A stretch of 64,000 nucleotides of DNA from Allonocardiopsis opalescens (GCF_003002095.1 NZ_PVZC01000002.1:124001-188000), one strand, 5' to 3'. Numbered from the stretch's first letter, positions 17,731 to 26,202 are shown. Program-made: numbers and translations. The notes: generated from the sequence alone by a model not told the origin.

Positions 17731-18510
17731 CTAGGCCCGCCCCGCCCCGCCCCGCAATCGCCGCACCACGACAGCGAGGGCGCCGACCGCCGCGGCGGCA
17801 CCGGCCAGCACACCCGCCACTGCGGCGGGCCGTAGCGCGGGCGTGGCGGACCGCCCCGGCTCGGACGGAACCGGCTCGGGCGGCACGGCGAGTCGCGCAC
17901 GGCGGTACTCCTCGTCGAGGATCTCGTGGAATCGCCGCGTCAGACGGCTGTCCGACGTCTCCAGGCGCACCTTGCCCGCCCTCTCCCAGAACCGCCGCCC
18001 GGGAGCCCCCTCGAACATCTCGCGGGCGATCGGGCGCAGCCTGGCCTCCGGCAGCGACCGGGTCTCGAAGGACATCTCCCACTGCGAGACGATCATGTTC
18101 AGGTAGAGCTGCCGACGGCGCTCCCGGACATCCTCGTCCGGTGGGACCGGCCCCCAGCAGGCATCGAGGTCCGGATCCTCGATGGCCATCATCAGCAGCC
18201 CGGCCATCGCCTGCCGCCGGGTCTCCTCGCGCGCCCGCCGATTCTCCTGCGCCTGGAACACCAGGGTGACGACCACACCCACGAGCGCCAGCACCGACAG
18301 GAACGCGCCGGCCGCACCATAGGTCTGCCCGATGAGACTCAGCCGCTCCCAGTACCCGACGGCCCCGCCGATGGCGTCCAGCGCGAGCGGCGAGGCCGCC
18401 GTCAGCCCGATTCCCACGAGGGCGACACCCAGGAAGGCCACCACAACGGACGTACGGCTCGCGCCCCGGTCGGCACCGTGCCGCTCGCTACGATTCCACC
18501 TGACTGCCAA
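17731..18510 (-). CDS. DUF6082-type membrane protein
   Basis: A 259-residue protein with two N-terminal transmembrane helices (about 20-42 and 62-85), a cytoplasmic region with RRQAMAGLLMMAIEDPDLDACWG and RRRQLYLNMIVSQWEMSFE, and a C-terminal hydrophobic segment near residue 230. This arrangement matches actinobacterial DUF6082 proteins, whose function is unknown. The start is a TTG at 18510, and the gene overlaps the 3' end of the DUF6879 gene by 23 bp, so the three genes 19382-17731 form one operon. Confidence 0.7.
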   Translation of the reverse strand: MAVRWNRSERHGADRGASRTSVVVAFLGVALVGIGLTAASPLALDAIGGAVGYWERLSLIGQTYGAAGAFLSVLALVGVVVTLVFQAQENRRAREETRRQAMAGLLMMAIEDPDLDACWGPVPPDEDVRERRRQLYLNMIVSQWEMSFETRSLPEARLRPIAREMFEGAPGRRFWERAGKVRLETSDSRLTRRFHEILDEEYRRARLAVPPEPVPSEPGRSATPALRPAAVAGVLAGAAAAVGALAVVVRRLRGGAGRA

Positions 18511-19120
18511 TCGCGGTCCGTTTCGGGGGAGGAAGTGGCGCTATCTCACGGTCGAAGTACTCTATCAGCGGCTCGGCCCCGGCATAAAGGCGACCGATGT
18601 CGGCGACCACACCGGCGACGACCTCCGGATCGTCGATCCGCCTCGCCCCGCACGGCGCCCACGATTCGTCGTAGAGAACCTCATAGAGAACTCGATCACC
18701 AAGAACGACCATTTCGGGAACCGGAGCACCGACTTCCCATTCACTGATCGCTTGCGCACCGACGACACGCACGTCCACGCCGCATTCGGCGAGCACCTTG
18801 AAGCTGTGCATCTCCCACTGCAGATATGCGCTCACCGGCTCCTCGACCACCCGGAGCCGACGCAACCGGACCCCGCGCTCGGCGTCTTTGGCGACCTCGG
18901 CCGCGATATCGTCGCGCTCCGCGTCGAACAGGCTCAGCACCTCGTCCCATTCACCGGCCACGAAGGAGCGCCACGCGGGATCGTCCGGTTCGCGGAAGGT
19001 CTGGGAGCGTTCGAGTTTCCACATCACCCCGGTCACCGACTCCGCCACCCGATCGAAGTCGGCGTGGTATTCGGTGCGGCTCAGGCGGACGCCGCGTGCG
19101 GCACGGACCCGCTCAAGCAT
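18488..19120 (-). CDS. DUF6879 family protein
   Basis: A 210-residue soluble protein. WRSFVAGEWDEVLSLF and RGVRLRRLRVVEEPVSAYLQWEM followed by GVDVRVVGAQ match the DUF6879 family, abundant in Streptomyces and relatives near XRE regulators. The start ATG 19120 overlaps the upstream stop (ATGCTTGA), so translation is coupled. Function is unknown; no catalytic motif is evident. The stretch has lower GC than its surroundings. Confidence 0.78.
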   Translation of the reverse strand: MLERVRAARGVRLSRTEYHADFDRVAESVTGVMWKLERSQTFREPDDPAWRSFVAGEWDEVLSLFDAERDDIAAEVAKDAERGVRLRRLRVVEEPVSAYLQWEMHSFKVLAECGVDVRVVGAQAISEWEVGAPVPEMVVLGDRVLYEVLYDESWAPCGARRIDDPEVVAGVVADIGRLYAGAEPLIEYFDREIAPLPPPKRTAIGSQVES

Positions 19121-19382
19121 CCGCGATGTCCGGCTTCGCCGCACGGAGCATGCTCCCGGGAATGACGACCAGGCGCTCGTCCGCACCGATACTCACGCCC
19201 AACGGCAGTCGACCGGAGTACGCGGTGGTGGCGTCGCGCCCGACGATCGCGATATCACCATTGTCGAGTTCCCAAATGTCCGGGCAGTCCTTTGTCGTCC
19301 TACTCTCTCCTAATTCGGCGGCTGACTTTCCCAGACGCCTTTTGAAATCGGCGGCCGGATCGACTTCCCAGGGGCGCACCAT
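19113..19382 (-). CDS. Small conserved protein preceding DUF6879
   Basis: An 89-residue protein with CPDIWELDNGDIAIVGRD in its middle and LPLGVSIGADERLVVIPGSML at the end, the small unnamed partner commonly found before DUF6879 genes (from memory of such loci). Met at 19382 is used; a GTG at 19448 would add 22 residues of doubtful quality. It ends inside the start of the next gene. Third-position GC is clearly lower than in neighbouring genes, which suggests transfer. Confidence 0.6.
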   Translation of the reverse strand: MVRPWEVDPAADFKRRLGKSAAELGESRTTKDCPDIWELDNGDIAIVGRDATTAYSGRLPLGVSIGADERLVVIPGSMLRAAKPDIADA

Positions 19383-19769
19383 GGCAACACGTCCGTCCGC
19401 GTTCGGGGAACCCGGAAAACACCGTATTTCATAGCCGCCTCTCCGCACAACTTACCATCCGGCCACACAAGCCGACGGAATGCCACTACGTCCAGACCGA
19501 AACTGGATTTCCAGTGCACCCCTTTCAGGTCGTTTTCTGACGTTTCTCAGAAGGGCTCCGGCATCGCGGGCTCCCACCCCTACTCGGACCAGAGGAGCGG
19601 GCAGGGCGAAGGTCACGTCACCCGGAGGCGTCCACTCCGGACGTACGGCAGGTCAAGGTCCCATCGGCCCCGTACCAGTAGTCCTTTCGGCCATGGTGGC
19701 CGTCCGGGGGCCGTGGCTAGCCTGGCGGCCTGTCATCGGTCGTGCCGGGTAGGCGTGTTGGGGGTCGCG
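19383..19769. other. Lower-GC intergenic region between divergent units
   Basis: No gene seen. It holds the promoter region of the DUF6879 trio and an inverted repeat TTCTGA-CGTTTC-TCAGAA at 19532-19549. Base composition is visibly less GC-rich than the rest of the window. Confidence 0.4.
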
Positions 19770-20291
19770 ATGTCGGTCGGGGTTCGGGCGGGAGTGCCGA
19801 GGGTGCCGCCGCGGTGGTTCGTCCGGTTGGCCTGGTCGGTGCACCGGGGGGTGTACCGGCTGACCGGGGGGCGGGTCGGGCTGTGGCGGCCTCGCGGCGC
19901 GGGGTGGGGCGCGCTCCGGCTGACCACGACGGGGCGTCGCACCGGTCGGCGGCGCGGCGTCATCGTCGCGTACATCGAGGACGGCCCGAACCTGGCGGTG
20001 CTAACGATGAACGGGTGGGGTGAGGGGGAGCCCGCCTGGTGGCTGAACCTGCGGGCGGACCCGGACGCGACCGTCGAGCTGGTCGACGGGCGGCGGCCGG
20101 TACGAGCGCGCGCCGCGGTCGGCGACGAGCGGTCGCGGCTGTGGGCTCGCTGGCGCGAGATGGACGCGAACCTGGACGGCTACGCCGCGCGGCGGCCGTC
20201 GGAGACCGCGGTGGTGGTGCTGGAGCCCGGCCCACGCGCGTCGGGCACGGCGCGGGACGACCCCACGGCGGATCAGCCGCGCTCGCCCTGA
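19770..20291 (+). CDS. Deazaflavin (F420)-dependent nitroreductase family protein (Ddn-like)
   Basis: A 173-residue split-barrel protein. LRLTTTGRRTGRRRGVIVAYIEDGPNLAVL and GEPAWWLNLRADPDATVEL are the family hallmarks (TxGRxSG-like phosphate/F420 site and the PxWxxNLxAxP block). Such enzymes use reduced F420 to reduce quinones or other electrophiles. ATG 19770 has GGGGG five bases upstream. The 3' end overlaps the convergent MerR gene by 19 bp. Confidence 0.85.
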   Translation: MSVGVRAGVPRVPPRWFVRLAWSVHRGVYRLTGGRVGLWRPRGAGWGALRLTTTGRRTGRRRGVIVAYIEDGPNLAVLTMNGWGEGEPAWWLNLRADPDATVELVDGRRPVRARAAVGDERSRLWARWREMDANLDGYAARRPSETAVVVLEPGPRASGTARDDPTADQPRSP

Positions 20292-21076
20292 CCGGGGAGC
20301 CGAGCCGCTGCGGCCGGTCGTCGGCGGGCCGCCGCGTGCCCTGGCCGGTGCGCCGGTACCGGCTCATCAGGCGCGACCGGCCCCACCGGGACCTCCAGCA
20401 CCGTGACGCCGTTGCCGTCCGCGTCGACCAGGTGGTCTTCCAGGGTCGGTCCGGTGACGGCGAGTTCGTGGCGGCCGAGCCAGGCGAACAGGTCCTGGCC
20501 GGTGCGGACCACGCCCCGGTCCGGGGGGACCAGCGCGCGGACCACGGTGCGGGCGGGCAGGGTGAGGGGCTCGCCGCCGTGTGCGGTGGCCGCGGCCGCG
20601 GCGAAGGGGCCCTCGGGCGGCCCGGTCAGCCAGGTCAGCAGGGTGGTGGGAGCCGGGCAGCGGGTGCCCAGTTCGGACGGGTGGGCGATCCGCAGGCGGT
20701 GGACGCGCAGGCGGCGCGGGCCCACCGTGGTCCGCTGGGGCAGGATCGGGCTCTGCGCGGCGAGGTGGTCCTCGGCGGCGGCCACGGCCGCGGACCTGGC
20801 GGCGATCTCGCGGCGGAGCTCGGCCAGCGCCTCGGCCAGGGCCTGCCGGACCTGCGGCTCGGGCGCGTCGACGAGTTCGGCGATCGCGCGCAGGGGCAGG
20901 CCGAGGCGCTGGAGTCCGCGGATGCGCTCCAGCCGGGCCAGCTCCGCCGCGCCGTACCACCGGTAGCCGGTGGCGCTGTCCACGGCGGCCGGGGGCAGCA
21001 GCCCGATCCTGTCGTAGTGGCGCAGGGTGCGGCCGGAGACCCCCGCCATCCGCGCCAGCTGTCCGATGCGCCACAT
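20273..21076 (-). CDS. MerR-family transcriptional regulator
   Basis: A 267-residue regulator. The N-terminal MerR domain reads WRIGQLARMAGVSGRTLRHYDRIGLLPP, then GYRWYGAAELARLERI, followed by a dimerisation helix to about residue 115. The C-terminal 150 residues appear to be an effector domain. It is divergent from the membrane protein at 21133, and the shared promoter has the long spacer and dyad expected of a MerR target, so it probably activates that gene. No cysteine pattern for metal sensing is evident; a drug-like ligand is more likely (inference). Confidence 0.87.
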   Translation of the reverse strand: MWRIGQLARMAGVSGRTLRHYDRIGLLPPAAVDSATGYRWYGAAELARLERIRGLQRLGLPLRAIAELVDAPEPQVRQALAEALAELRREIAARSAAVAAAEDHLAAQSPILPQRTTVGPRRLRVHRLRIAHPSELGTRCPAPTTLLTWLTGPPEGPFAAAAATAHGGEPLTLPARTVVRALVPPDRGVVRTGQDLFAWLGRHELAVTGPTLEDHLVDADGNGVTVLEVPVGPVAPDEPVPAHRPGHAAARRRPAAAARLPGQGERG

Positions 21077-21092
21077 CGCGGCCTCCTCGCGG

Positions 21093-21125
21093 TTGACCTT
21101 GCCCCTGCGTCAACTTCCTACGGTC
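21093..21125 (+). promoter_or_regulatory. MerR-type promoter with 20-bp spacer
   Basis: -35 TTGACC at 21094-21099 and -10 TACGGT at 21120-21125 are separated by 20 bp. The dyad GTTGAC (21093-21098) and GTCAAC (21109-21114) overlaps the -35 and spacer. Transcription would begin at the ATG 21133, giving a leaderless mRNA. Confidence 0.7.
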
Positions 21126-21132
21126 ACGGGCC

Positions 21133-21819
21133 ATGGACTCCACTCACCGCACCGCGGCGGCCCGGCTCACGGGCGTCCTGCTGCTGACCGCGTTCGCGAC
21201 CATGTTCGCCGGGGCGGTCATCGTCGTGCCATCGGGGTTGACCCTGAATCCGTCCGAACCGGCCGCCGCGCTGGCCGCGGTCGGGGCACGCCCCTGGCTG
21301 CACCTGCTCGCCCTGGGCCTCGACGTCGCCGGCTGGCTCGCGCTCGCGGCCGGCGCGCTCACGATGGCGGCGGCCGCCCCCCGCGCGGCGCTGCTCCCGG
21401 CCGGGCTGCTCGCCGCCGCCGGCCTCGCGGGCATGCTCCACGACGCCGGCAACCTGGCCCTGACCCAGCTGGCGGCCGACCCGGCCGCCCCGGCGGCGAC
21501 GGCCGTCGCCGGCGCGGTCCTGCTCACCGCCAAGTGGGGCGTCAACCTGGCCGGACTCCTGTGGGTGGCCGCGACGGCGACCGCCGCGCTCCACCTCCCC
21601 CTGGCGACCGGCATGCGGCGCGCCGGAGCGGTCGCGGCCCTGTCGGGCCTGGTCGCCGTCGCGCTGCCGTGGCCGACCGGGCTCGACGGCCCGTCCCCCG
21701 CGCAGGAGCAGTTCGGCTACGCGCTCCACCTGCCGGTCATGGTCTGGTGGGCCGTGCTGGGCGGCCGGGAACTCGGCGCCCGGCCGCGCGCCGGCGGACC
21801 GGACCTGCCCGCGCCGTGA
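21133..21819 (+). CDS. Multi-pass membrane protein, probable MerR target
   Basis: A 228-residue protein with about six hydrophobic helices (near 10-33, 55-80, 85-105, 120-150, 160-178 and 195-212), separated by short loops. The N-terminal MDSTHRTAAARLTGVLLLTAFATMF resembles DUF4386-like membrane proteins, but I cannot assign a transport function. It is probably controlled by the divergent MerR regulator through the promoter at 21093. ATG 21133 is fixed by the promoter geometry. A long hairpin follows it. Confidence 0.7.
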   Translation: MDSTHRTAAARLTGVLLLTAFATMFAGAVIVVPSGLTLNPSEPAAALAAVGARPWLHLLALGLDVAGWLALAAGALTMAAAAPRAALLPAGLLAAAGLAGMLHDAGNLALTQLAADPAAPAATAVAGAVLLTAKWGVNLAGLLWVAATATAALHLPLATGMRRAGAVAALSGLVAVALPWPTGLDGPSPAQEQFGYALHLPVMVWWAVLGGRELGARPRAGGPDLPAP

Positions 21820-21863
21820 TGCGGGCACCGCCGCAGGCCGCACCGCCCGCCCCCGGCCGGAAG

Positions 21864-21911
21864 CGGCCCCGCCCCGCGCACCCGGGCCAGAGAGGTGGCG
21901 GGGCGGGGCCG
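21864..21911. terminator. Hairpin between convergent genes
   Basis: A 14-base arm CGGCCCCGCCCCGC pairs exactly with GCGGGGCGGGGCCG across a 20-base loop, between the membrane-protein gene and the GH16 gene. It could serve both strands. Confidence 0.65.
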
Positions 21912-21920
21912 GTACCGGTG

Positions 21921-23216
21921 CTAGGTGACGGTCCACTTCTGGGCGGCGGTGCCGTTGCACGTCCACAGCTGGACGGGGATGGCGTTGGCGGCGGTGCCGT
22001 TGGTGACGTCCAGGCAGCGGTCGGCGGCGGGGTTCACCAGGTCGCGGGCCGCGGTGTAGACCCACTGCTGGGCGGCGGTGCCGTTGCAGTCCCACAGCTG
22101 GACGCGGGCGCCGTCGTTGGTGGCGCCGCCGGAGATGTCCAGGCACTTGCCGAGGGCGCGCACGGTGCCGTCGCCGGGACGGGTCCACCGCTGGGCGTTG
22201 GTGCCGTTGCAGTCGTACATCTGCACGGTGGTGCCGTTGGCGGTGTTGGCGCCGGCGACGTCCAGGCAGCGTCCGCCCAGGCCGGTGATGGCGCCGCCGC
22301 CGGTGCCGCCGTCGTTCACCCAGGAGTAGACCCGCACGTAGTCGACGGTGAGCGACTGCGGGAACTGGGTGCTGCCGTCGGGGTACCCGGGCCAGTTCCC
22401 GCCGACCGCGACGTTGAGGATCATGAAGAACGGGTGGTCGAAGACCCACGGGTTGCCGCGCAGGTCGGCGGCGGTGCGGGTCTGGAAGAGCGTGCCGTCG
22501 ACGTACCAGGAGATCGAGGTGGGGGTCCAGTCGACGGTGAAGGTGTGGAAGCCGTCGGCGAAGACCCGGCCGCCCGGCAGGGTGTAGGAGCCGGTGACGC
22601 CCGAGCCGCCGGAGTAGCCGGGGCCGTGCAGGGTGCCGTGCACGGTGCTCGGCTCGCGGCCGATGTTCTCCATGATGTCCAGCTCGCCGCTGGCGGGCCA
22701 GCCGACCTGGCCGAAGTTGTCGCCGAGCATCCAGAAGGCCGGCCAGATGCCCTGCCCGCGCGGCAGCCGCATCCGCGCCTCGAAGCGCCCGTACGCCTGG
22801 GTGAAGCGGCCGGAGGTGTTCAGCCGGGCCGAGGTGTACTCGCACCTCCCGTAGTGGCACTGGTAGTCGCCGGGGTTCTCCCGGCGGGCGGTGATCACCA
22901 GGTTGCCGGAGCCGTCGAGGGACGCGTTGCTCGGGCGGTTCGTGTAGTACTGGCTTTCGTTGTTGCCCCAGCCGTGGCCGCCGGTCTCCATCTGCCAGCG
23001 GGACGGGTCGGGCGACTGGCCGGCCGGGCCGTTGAACTCGTCGGCCCACACCAGCGGGCCGATGGCGGTCGGCATGGCGCCCGCGGGCTCGTCGGCCCGC
23101 GCGGGCGCGGCGGGGGCGAGGCCGGCCGCCAGGGTGCCGAGCGCGACGGCGAGGGCGGCGAGGGCGGCGAGCACGGGTCTTGGTCTGCGGGCGCGGGGGG
23201 ATCGGGTCGCGGTCAT
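21921..23216 (-). CDS. Secreted GH16 endo-beta-1,3-glucanase with ricin-B lectin domain
   Basis: A 431-residue exported hydrolase. The signal peptide covers residues about 1-42 (RRPRP, a hydrophobic run, ARA-DEP). The GH16 domain (about 50-290) contains the catalytic GELDIMENIG, with nucleophile Glu178, Asp180 and acid/base Glu183; this laminarinase form of the motif points to beta-1,3-glucan. A short Gly-rich linker leads to a ricin-type beta-trefoil (about 305-431) with three QxW repeats (AQRW, AQQW, AQKW) that would bind carbohydrate. Start ATG 23216. The palindrome at 23424 is a candidate operator. Probable role: degradation of fungal or plant beta-glucans. Confidence 0.94.
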   Translation of the reverse strand: MTATRSPRARRPRPVLAALAALAVALGTLAAGLAPAAPARADEPAGAMPTAIGPLVWADEFNGPAGQSPDPSRWQMETGGHGWGNNESQYYTNRPSNASLDGSGNLVITARRENPGDYQCHYGRCEYTSARLNTSGRFTQAYGRFEARMRLPRGQGIWPAFWMLGDNFGQVGWPASGELDIMENIGREPSTVHGTLHGPGYSGGSGVTGSYTLPGGRVFADGFHTFTVDWTPTSISWYVDGTLFQTRTAADLRGNPWVFDHPFFMILNVAVGGNWPGYPDGSTQFPQSLTVDYVRVYSWVNDGGTGGGAITGLGGRCLDVAGANTANGTTVQMYDCNGTNAQRWTRPGDGTVRALGKCLDISGGATNDGARVQLWDCNGTAAQQWVYTAARDLVNPAADRCLDVTNGTAANAIPVQLWTCNGTAAQKWTVT

Positions 23217-23423
23217 GGTCCACCTGTCTTCGGCACAGGCGGTGCTTGGGCAGCACCGGGCGGGACACCGCGGGCGGCGGCTCGGCGGGCGCGTCGCGGC
23301 CCGCCGACGGCTCCGGCGCCTGCGGCGGTGAGGGGGAGAGAAGGGGATCGGCGGGGGCGGGGAGGGGCGGACGGCAGGGCACGCTCGTGTAGTACAGGGG
23401 TCCGGTGCCACTACCGTACGTTT

Positions 23424-23442
23424 CTGGAAAGAGACTTTACAG
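23424..23442. promoter_or_regulatory. Palindromic operator candidate upstream of the GH16 gene
   Basis: On the minus strand CTGTAAAGTCTCTTTCCAG is a 19-bp inverted repeat (arms match at 7 of 8 positions). Related AAAG/CTTT palindromes are common before secreted glycosidase genes in streptomycetes (from memory). It lies about 210 bp before the GH16 start. No other gene is seen in 23217-23607. Confidence 0.45.
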
Positions 23443-23607
23443 TTGCCGCCGGAGAGCCGACAAGGCCCGGACCGCAGTCGATCCGGCCCGGGAACATTTT
23501 GGCCGATCAACCCGTATGATCACCCTCCGCAACTTACGCTGACCCTGAGCTACCTGCCGCCCGGCCGCCGCCCACGGCTCGGGCCCTCTACAGCGAAGCG
23601 GAGTTCC

Positions 23608-24387
23608 ATGACGGACAACTTGCTGTTCACGATCGGTTTCGTCGTCCTGCTGCTCCTCGCCGGGGCGCTGGCGATCTGGAAGGTGCGGATCTCCGAACGC
23701 GACCTCGGCGGGTCCATCGGCACGATGGTGGCCCCCGCCGTCCTCTCGGTCTACCTGCTCGTCGCGGCCATGGCCATCGTCATCGGCTGGGAGTCCAACA
23801 ACGCGGCCCGCGACCTCACCGTCACCGAGGCGACGGCCGCCACCGACACCTACTGGGCCGTCCAGCGCCTGCCCGAGCCCCAGCGCGAGGAGGCGGCGGC
23901 CGGGGTGCGCGACTACCTGTCCACCGTCGTCAACGAGGACTGGCCGCGGATGCGCGACGGCGACATGAGCCAGGCGGGCGACTCCGTCCTGGCCGGGCTG
24001 CGGGCGACCGTCGCGGAGACCCCCGAGGCCGCCCCCGACGACTACGCCGCCGCCGACCGCGCCAGTGCGATCATGGAGACCGGCGAACTGCTCGACATCC
24101 GGACCGAGCGGGCCAACACCGCCGGGAGCAACATCCCGGTCTTCCTGGTGATCGTGACCGCCCTGCTCGGCCTGGCCGTGGCCGTGCTGCCCTTCGCGAG
24201 CGGGAACTGGCGGTCGCGCGCCGACATGTTCTGGTGCGCCGTCAACTTCGTCCTGGTCGTCGCGACCCTGGTCATCCTGGTGTCGCTGGACAACCCCTAC
24301 GCGGGCATGTTCCCGGTCGGCCCCGGCCCGCTGCAGGACTCACTGGACGGGTTCGACACGATCGACGCCGCCGTCAGCGCCCAGTGA
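23608..24387 (+). CDS. DUF4239-type membrane protein
   Basis: A 259-residue integral membrane protein with four predicted helices: two near the N-terminus (about 5-24 and 40-62), a soluble helical segment with LPEPQREEAAAGVRDYLSTVVNEDWP, and two near the C-terminus (about 172-192 and 205-226). The SLDNPYAG segment after the last helix is the typical end of bestrophin-like DUF4239 proteins. Function is unknown. ATG 23608 has GCGGAG upstream. The gene stands alone between the GH16 gene and the Pro/Glu-rich protein. Confidence 0.75.
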   Translation: MTDNLLFTIGFVVLLLLAGALAIWKVRISERDLGGSIGTMVAPAVLSVYLLVAAMAIVIGWESNNAARDLTVTEATAATDTYWAVQRLPEPQREEAAAGVRDYLSTVVNEDWPRMRDGDMSQAGDSVLAGLRATVAETPEAAPDDYAAADRASAIMETGELLDIRTERANTAGSNIPVFLVIVTALLGLAVAVLPFASGNWRSRADMFWCAVNFVLVVATLVILVSLDNPYAGMFPVGPGPLQDSLDGFDTIDAAVSAQ

Positions 24388-24412
24388 GCGGCGCGGCGCG
24401 CGCTCGCCCGGC

Positions 24413-25039
24413 TCAGCCCCGCGAGCGCGCGCCGACGGTGCCGGCGATGATCACCGCGACGACCAGCAGCACCACCAGGACCGGCTTGCGCATCGGCCCC
24501 GAGGCGGCCGACTCGCGCACCGGCTCCTCGGCGATCACCGGCACGTAGTCCGCCGCGGCCACGGGCTCGGGACTGGGCTCGGGTTCCGGCTCCGGCGAGG
24601 GCGGCGGGGCCGCTTCGACCGGCTCGGCCACCGCCTCGGCCGGCGGCTCGGGCGCGGGCTCTTCGGGCACCGGTTCGGGTTCGGGCTCCGGCTCCGGGGG
24701 AGCCGGCTCGGGCCGCTCGGGCTCGGGCTGCGGCTCGGGCTCCGGCTCAGGCTCCGGCGGGGGCGGGAGCGTCGGCTCGGGCTCGGGCTCCGGCGGGGGC
24801 GGTTGGTGGCACCACGGCGGCAGCTCCAGGTAGGGGTGGGCCTGCACGAGCTCGGAGTCGTTCCACCAGTCCGGGTACCACGAGCAGATCCAGCCCGGCC
24901 AGTCGTGGTCGTGCCCGTCGCCGCGCTCGGCGCCGACCGGCTCCGCCTGCGCCGGCCCCGCCACCGAGGCCAGCAGCGCCACCAGCACGGCCAGCCGCGC
25001 CGCGCGCCGCCTGCGCCGTCCGTTCCGCCGATCCGCCAT
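24413..25039 (-). CDS. Secreted Pro/Glu-rich wall-spanning protein with C-terminal membrane anchor
   Basis: A 208-residue surface protein. It has a signal peptide (basic RRRRR start, hydrophobic run, AQA cleavage near residue 32), then a small head with seven tryptophans and two cysteines (DWPGWICSWYPDWWNDSEL... PPWCHQ). A long Pro-Glu repeat at about 80-165 probably acts as a stiff spacer across the cell wall. A single membrane helix (about 186-203) ends in ARSRG, giving extracellular exposure. There is no sortase signal. Function is unknown; the head may be a small disulfide-bonded domain. A/T-rich inverted repeats lie upstream at 25073. Confidence 0.75.
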   Translation of the reverse strand: MADRRNGRRRRRAARLAVLVALLASVAGPAQAEPVGAERGDGHDHDWPGWICSWYPDWWNDSELVQAHPYLELPPWCHQPPPPEPEPEPTLPPPPEPEPEPEPQPEPERPEPAPPEPEPEPEPVPEEPAPEPPAEAVAEPVEAAPPPSPEPEPEPSPEPVAAADYVPVIAEEPVRESAASGPMRKPVLVVLLVVAVIIAGTVGARSRG

Positions 25040-25072
25040 GGGACTCCCTCAACGGCGCGTCAACCACATACG

Positions 25073-25098
25073 ATCACTGGGTAAATACTAAGAGTGAT
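25073..25098. promoter_or_regulatory. A/T-rich inverted repeat upstream of the Pro/Glu-rich protein
   Basis: ATCACT (25073-25078) and AGTGAT (25093-25098) form an inverted repeat around an unusually A/T-rich core for this genome. It lies 34-60 bp upstream of the start at 25039, a likely promoter or operator position. Confidence 0.4.
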
Positions 25099-25144
25099 TA
25101 CATGATCGTTCTGGCCTAACGGACCAGGAAGCCCGCGGCGGTTC

Positions 25145-25183
25145 GCGGAGCGGCGCGCCCGGCGTCCGGCCGCGCCGCTCCGC
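25145..25183. terminator. Hairpin terminator of the MerR gene
   Basis: GCGGAGCGGCGCG and its exact complement flank a 13-base loop, 11 bp after the stop of the leftward MerR gene. Confidence 0.7.
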
Positions 25184-25193
25184 CCCCGCACCG

Positions 25194-26039
25194 TCAGGCC
25201 GTCGAAGCGGGCTCGGCCGGTCCGGCGATCTCCCACTGGAGCTCCGTCACCCAGTCGGCCGGCGCGGCGCCGGCCTGGAGGGTCACCTCGCGGGCCTGCC
25301 CGCTCGCCCGGTGCCCGTGCCGCTCGATCCAGTGCGCGAGCGCCTGGTGCGCCTGGCCCACGTCGTCCATGGGGCCCTGGTGCACGAGGGTGGCGGCGCG
25401 CTCGATCCGCGGCAGCGCGACGACCTCGAACGGGTGCCCGGCGCCCGGATCCCCGGCGAGGGGCACCCCGGCGCGGATCAGGACGCTGCCGTCCTCCCGC
25501 GGCTCGTAGCAGGCGATGCCGCCGCAGTCTGACGCCGGGCGGGCCCCGGCCGCGCCGAGCAACTCGCCGAGCCGCCCGAACAGCTCCTGCACGACCGGGC
25601 CGATGTGCCCGTACTCGAGATCCGGCGCGGTGCCCCGCAGCTCGGCCACCAGCACCGGTGCGATGCCCTTGACGACGACGTCCTCGGTGTCCATCCGACC
25701 TTCCCTCTCGATCGCCCGGAGCCTCGCCTCGATGCCGCGCAGCCGCACGGCGTCCTCGGCGATGCGCGCCTCGAGCTGCGCGCGCAGCAGCCGGACCATG
25801 CCGTGCAGCTCGGCCGCGCCGACCTCCTCGTCGAGGATCGACCGGACCTGTTGCAGCGTGAAGCCGAGGTCCTTGAGCGCGATGACCCGGTTGAGCCGGG
25901 CCAACTGCGCGGCCGTGTAGGACCGGCGGCCGGTGGCCGGGTCGACGTGCGCGGGACGCAGCAGCCCGACCGCGTCGTAGTGGCGCAGCATGCGCACCGA
26001 GACGAGGCCGAGCCTGGCGAACTCTCCGATTCCGAACAT
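25194..26039 (-). CDS. MerR-family regulator with GyrI-like effector domain
   Basis: A 281-residue protein of the BmrR-like class. The MerR helix-turn-helix is MFGIGEFARLGLVSVRMLRHYDAVGLLRP, followed by GRRSYTAAQLARLNRVIALKDLGFTLQQV and a coiled dimer helix. Residues about 120-275 form a GyrI-like small-molecule-binding domain (VVVKGIAPVLVAELRG, RAATLVHQGPMDDVGQAHQAL). ATG 26039 has GGAGGGG eight bases upstream. Its own promoter has a 19-bp spacer containing a dyad (26050-26080), so it is very likely autoregulated. No divergent target gene is present beyond the gap. Confidence 0.88.
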   Translation of the reverse strand: MFGIGEFARLGLVSVRMLRHYDAVGLLRPAHVDPATGRRSYTAAQLARLNRVIALKDLGFTLQQVRSILDEEVGAAELHGMVRLLRAQLEARIAEDAVRLRGIEARLRAIEREGRMDTEDVVVKGIAPVLVAELRGTAPDLEYGHIGPVVQELFGRLGELLGAAGARPASDCGGIACYEPREDGSVLIRAGVPLAGDPGAGHPFEVVALPRIERAATLVHQGPMDDVGQAHQALAHWIERHGHRASGQAREVTLQAGAAPADWVTELQWEIAGPAEPASTA

Positions 26040-26049
26040 GACCCCTCCA

Positions 26050-26080
26050 GGTGTAGGACCTCACACGGTGTCAGGTGCAA
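26050..26080 (-). promoter_or_regulatory. MerR-type autoregulatory promoter, 19-bp spacer
   Basis: On the minus strand -35 TTGCAC and -10 TACACC are separated by 19 bp. The spacer holds the near-palindrome ACCTCACACGGTGTCAGGT (plus-strand view, 26058-26076), as expected for a MerR operator. Confidence 0.7.
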
Positions 26081-26188
26081 GGCCGCCGGAGGGCGCAGGC
26101 GCGGGACGGTCCGGAGACGGACCAGAAGGGGGAACGGGGGGATGCGCTCCCACGCCGGGACGCCGCGATCAAGTGATCTTGAAAGACG

Positions 26189-26202
26189 TGGGAGCGCTCC
26201 CA
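26189..26202. promoter_or_regulatory. CebR-box-like operator without a sugar gene
   Basis: TGGGAGCGCTCCCA is a perfect 14-bp palindrome identical to the operator that I know for the cellobiose repressor CebR. A partial copy, TGCGCTCCCA, lies at about 26143-26152, and a GAAA-AC-TTTC dyad lies at about 26238-26247. The 26040-26442 gap holds no gene that these could control. Confidence 0.6.
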
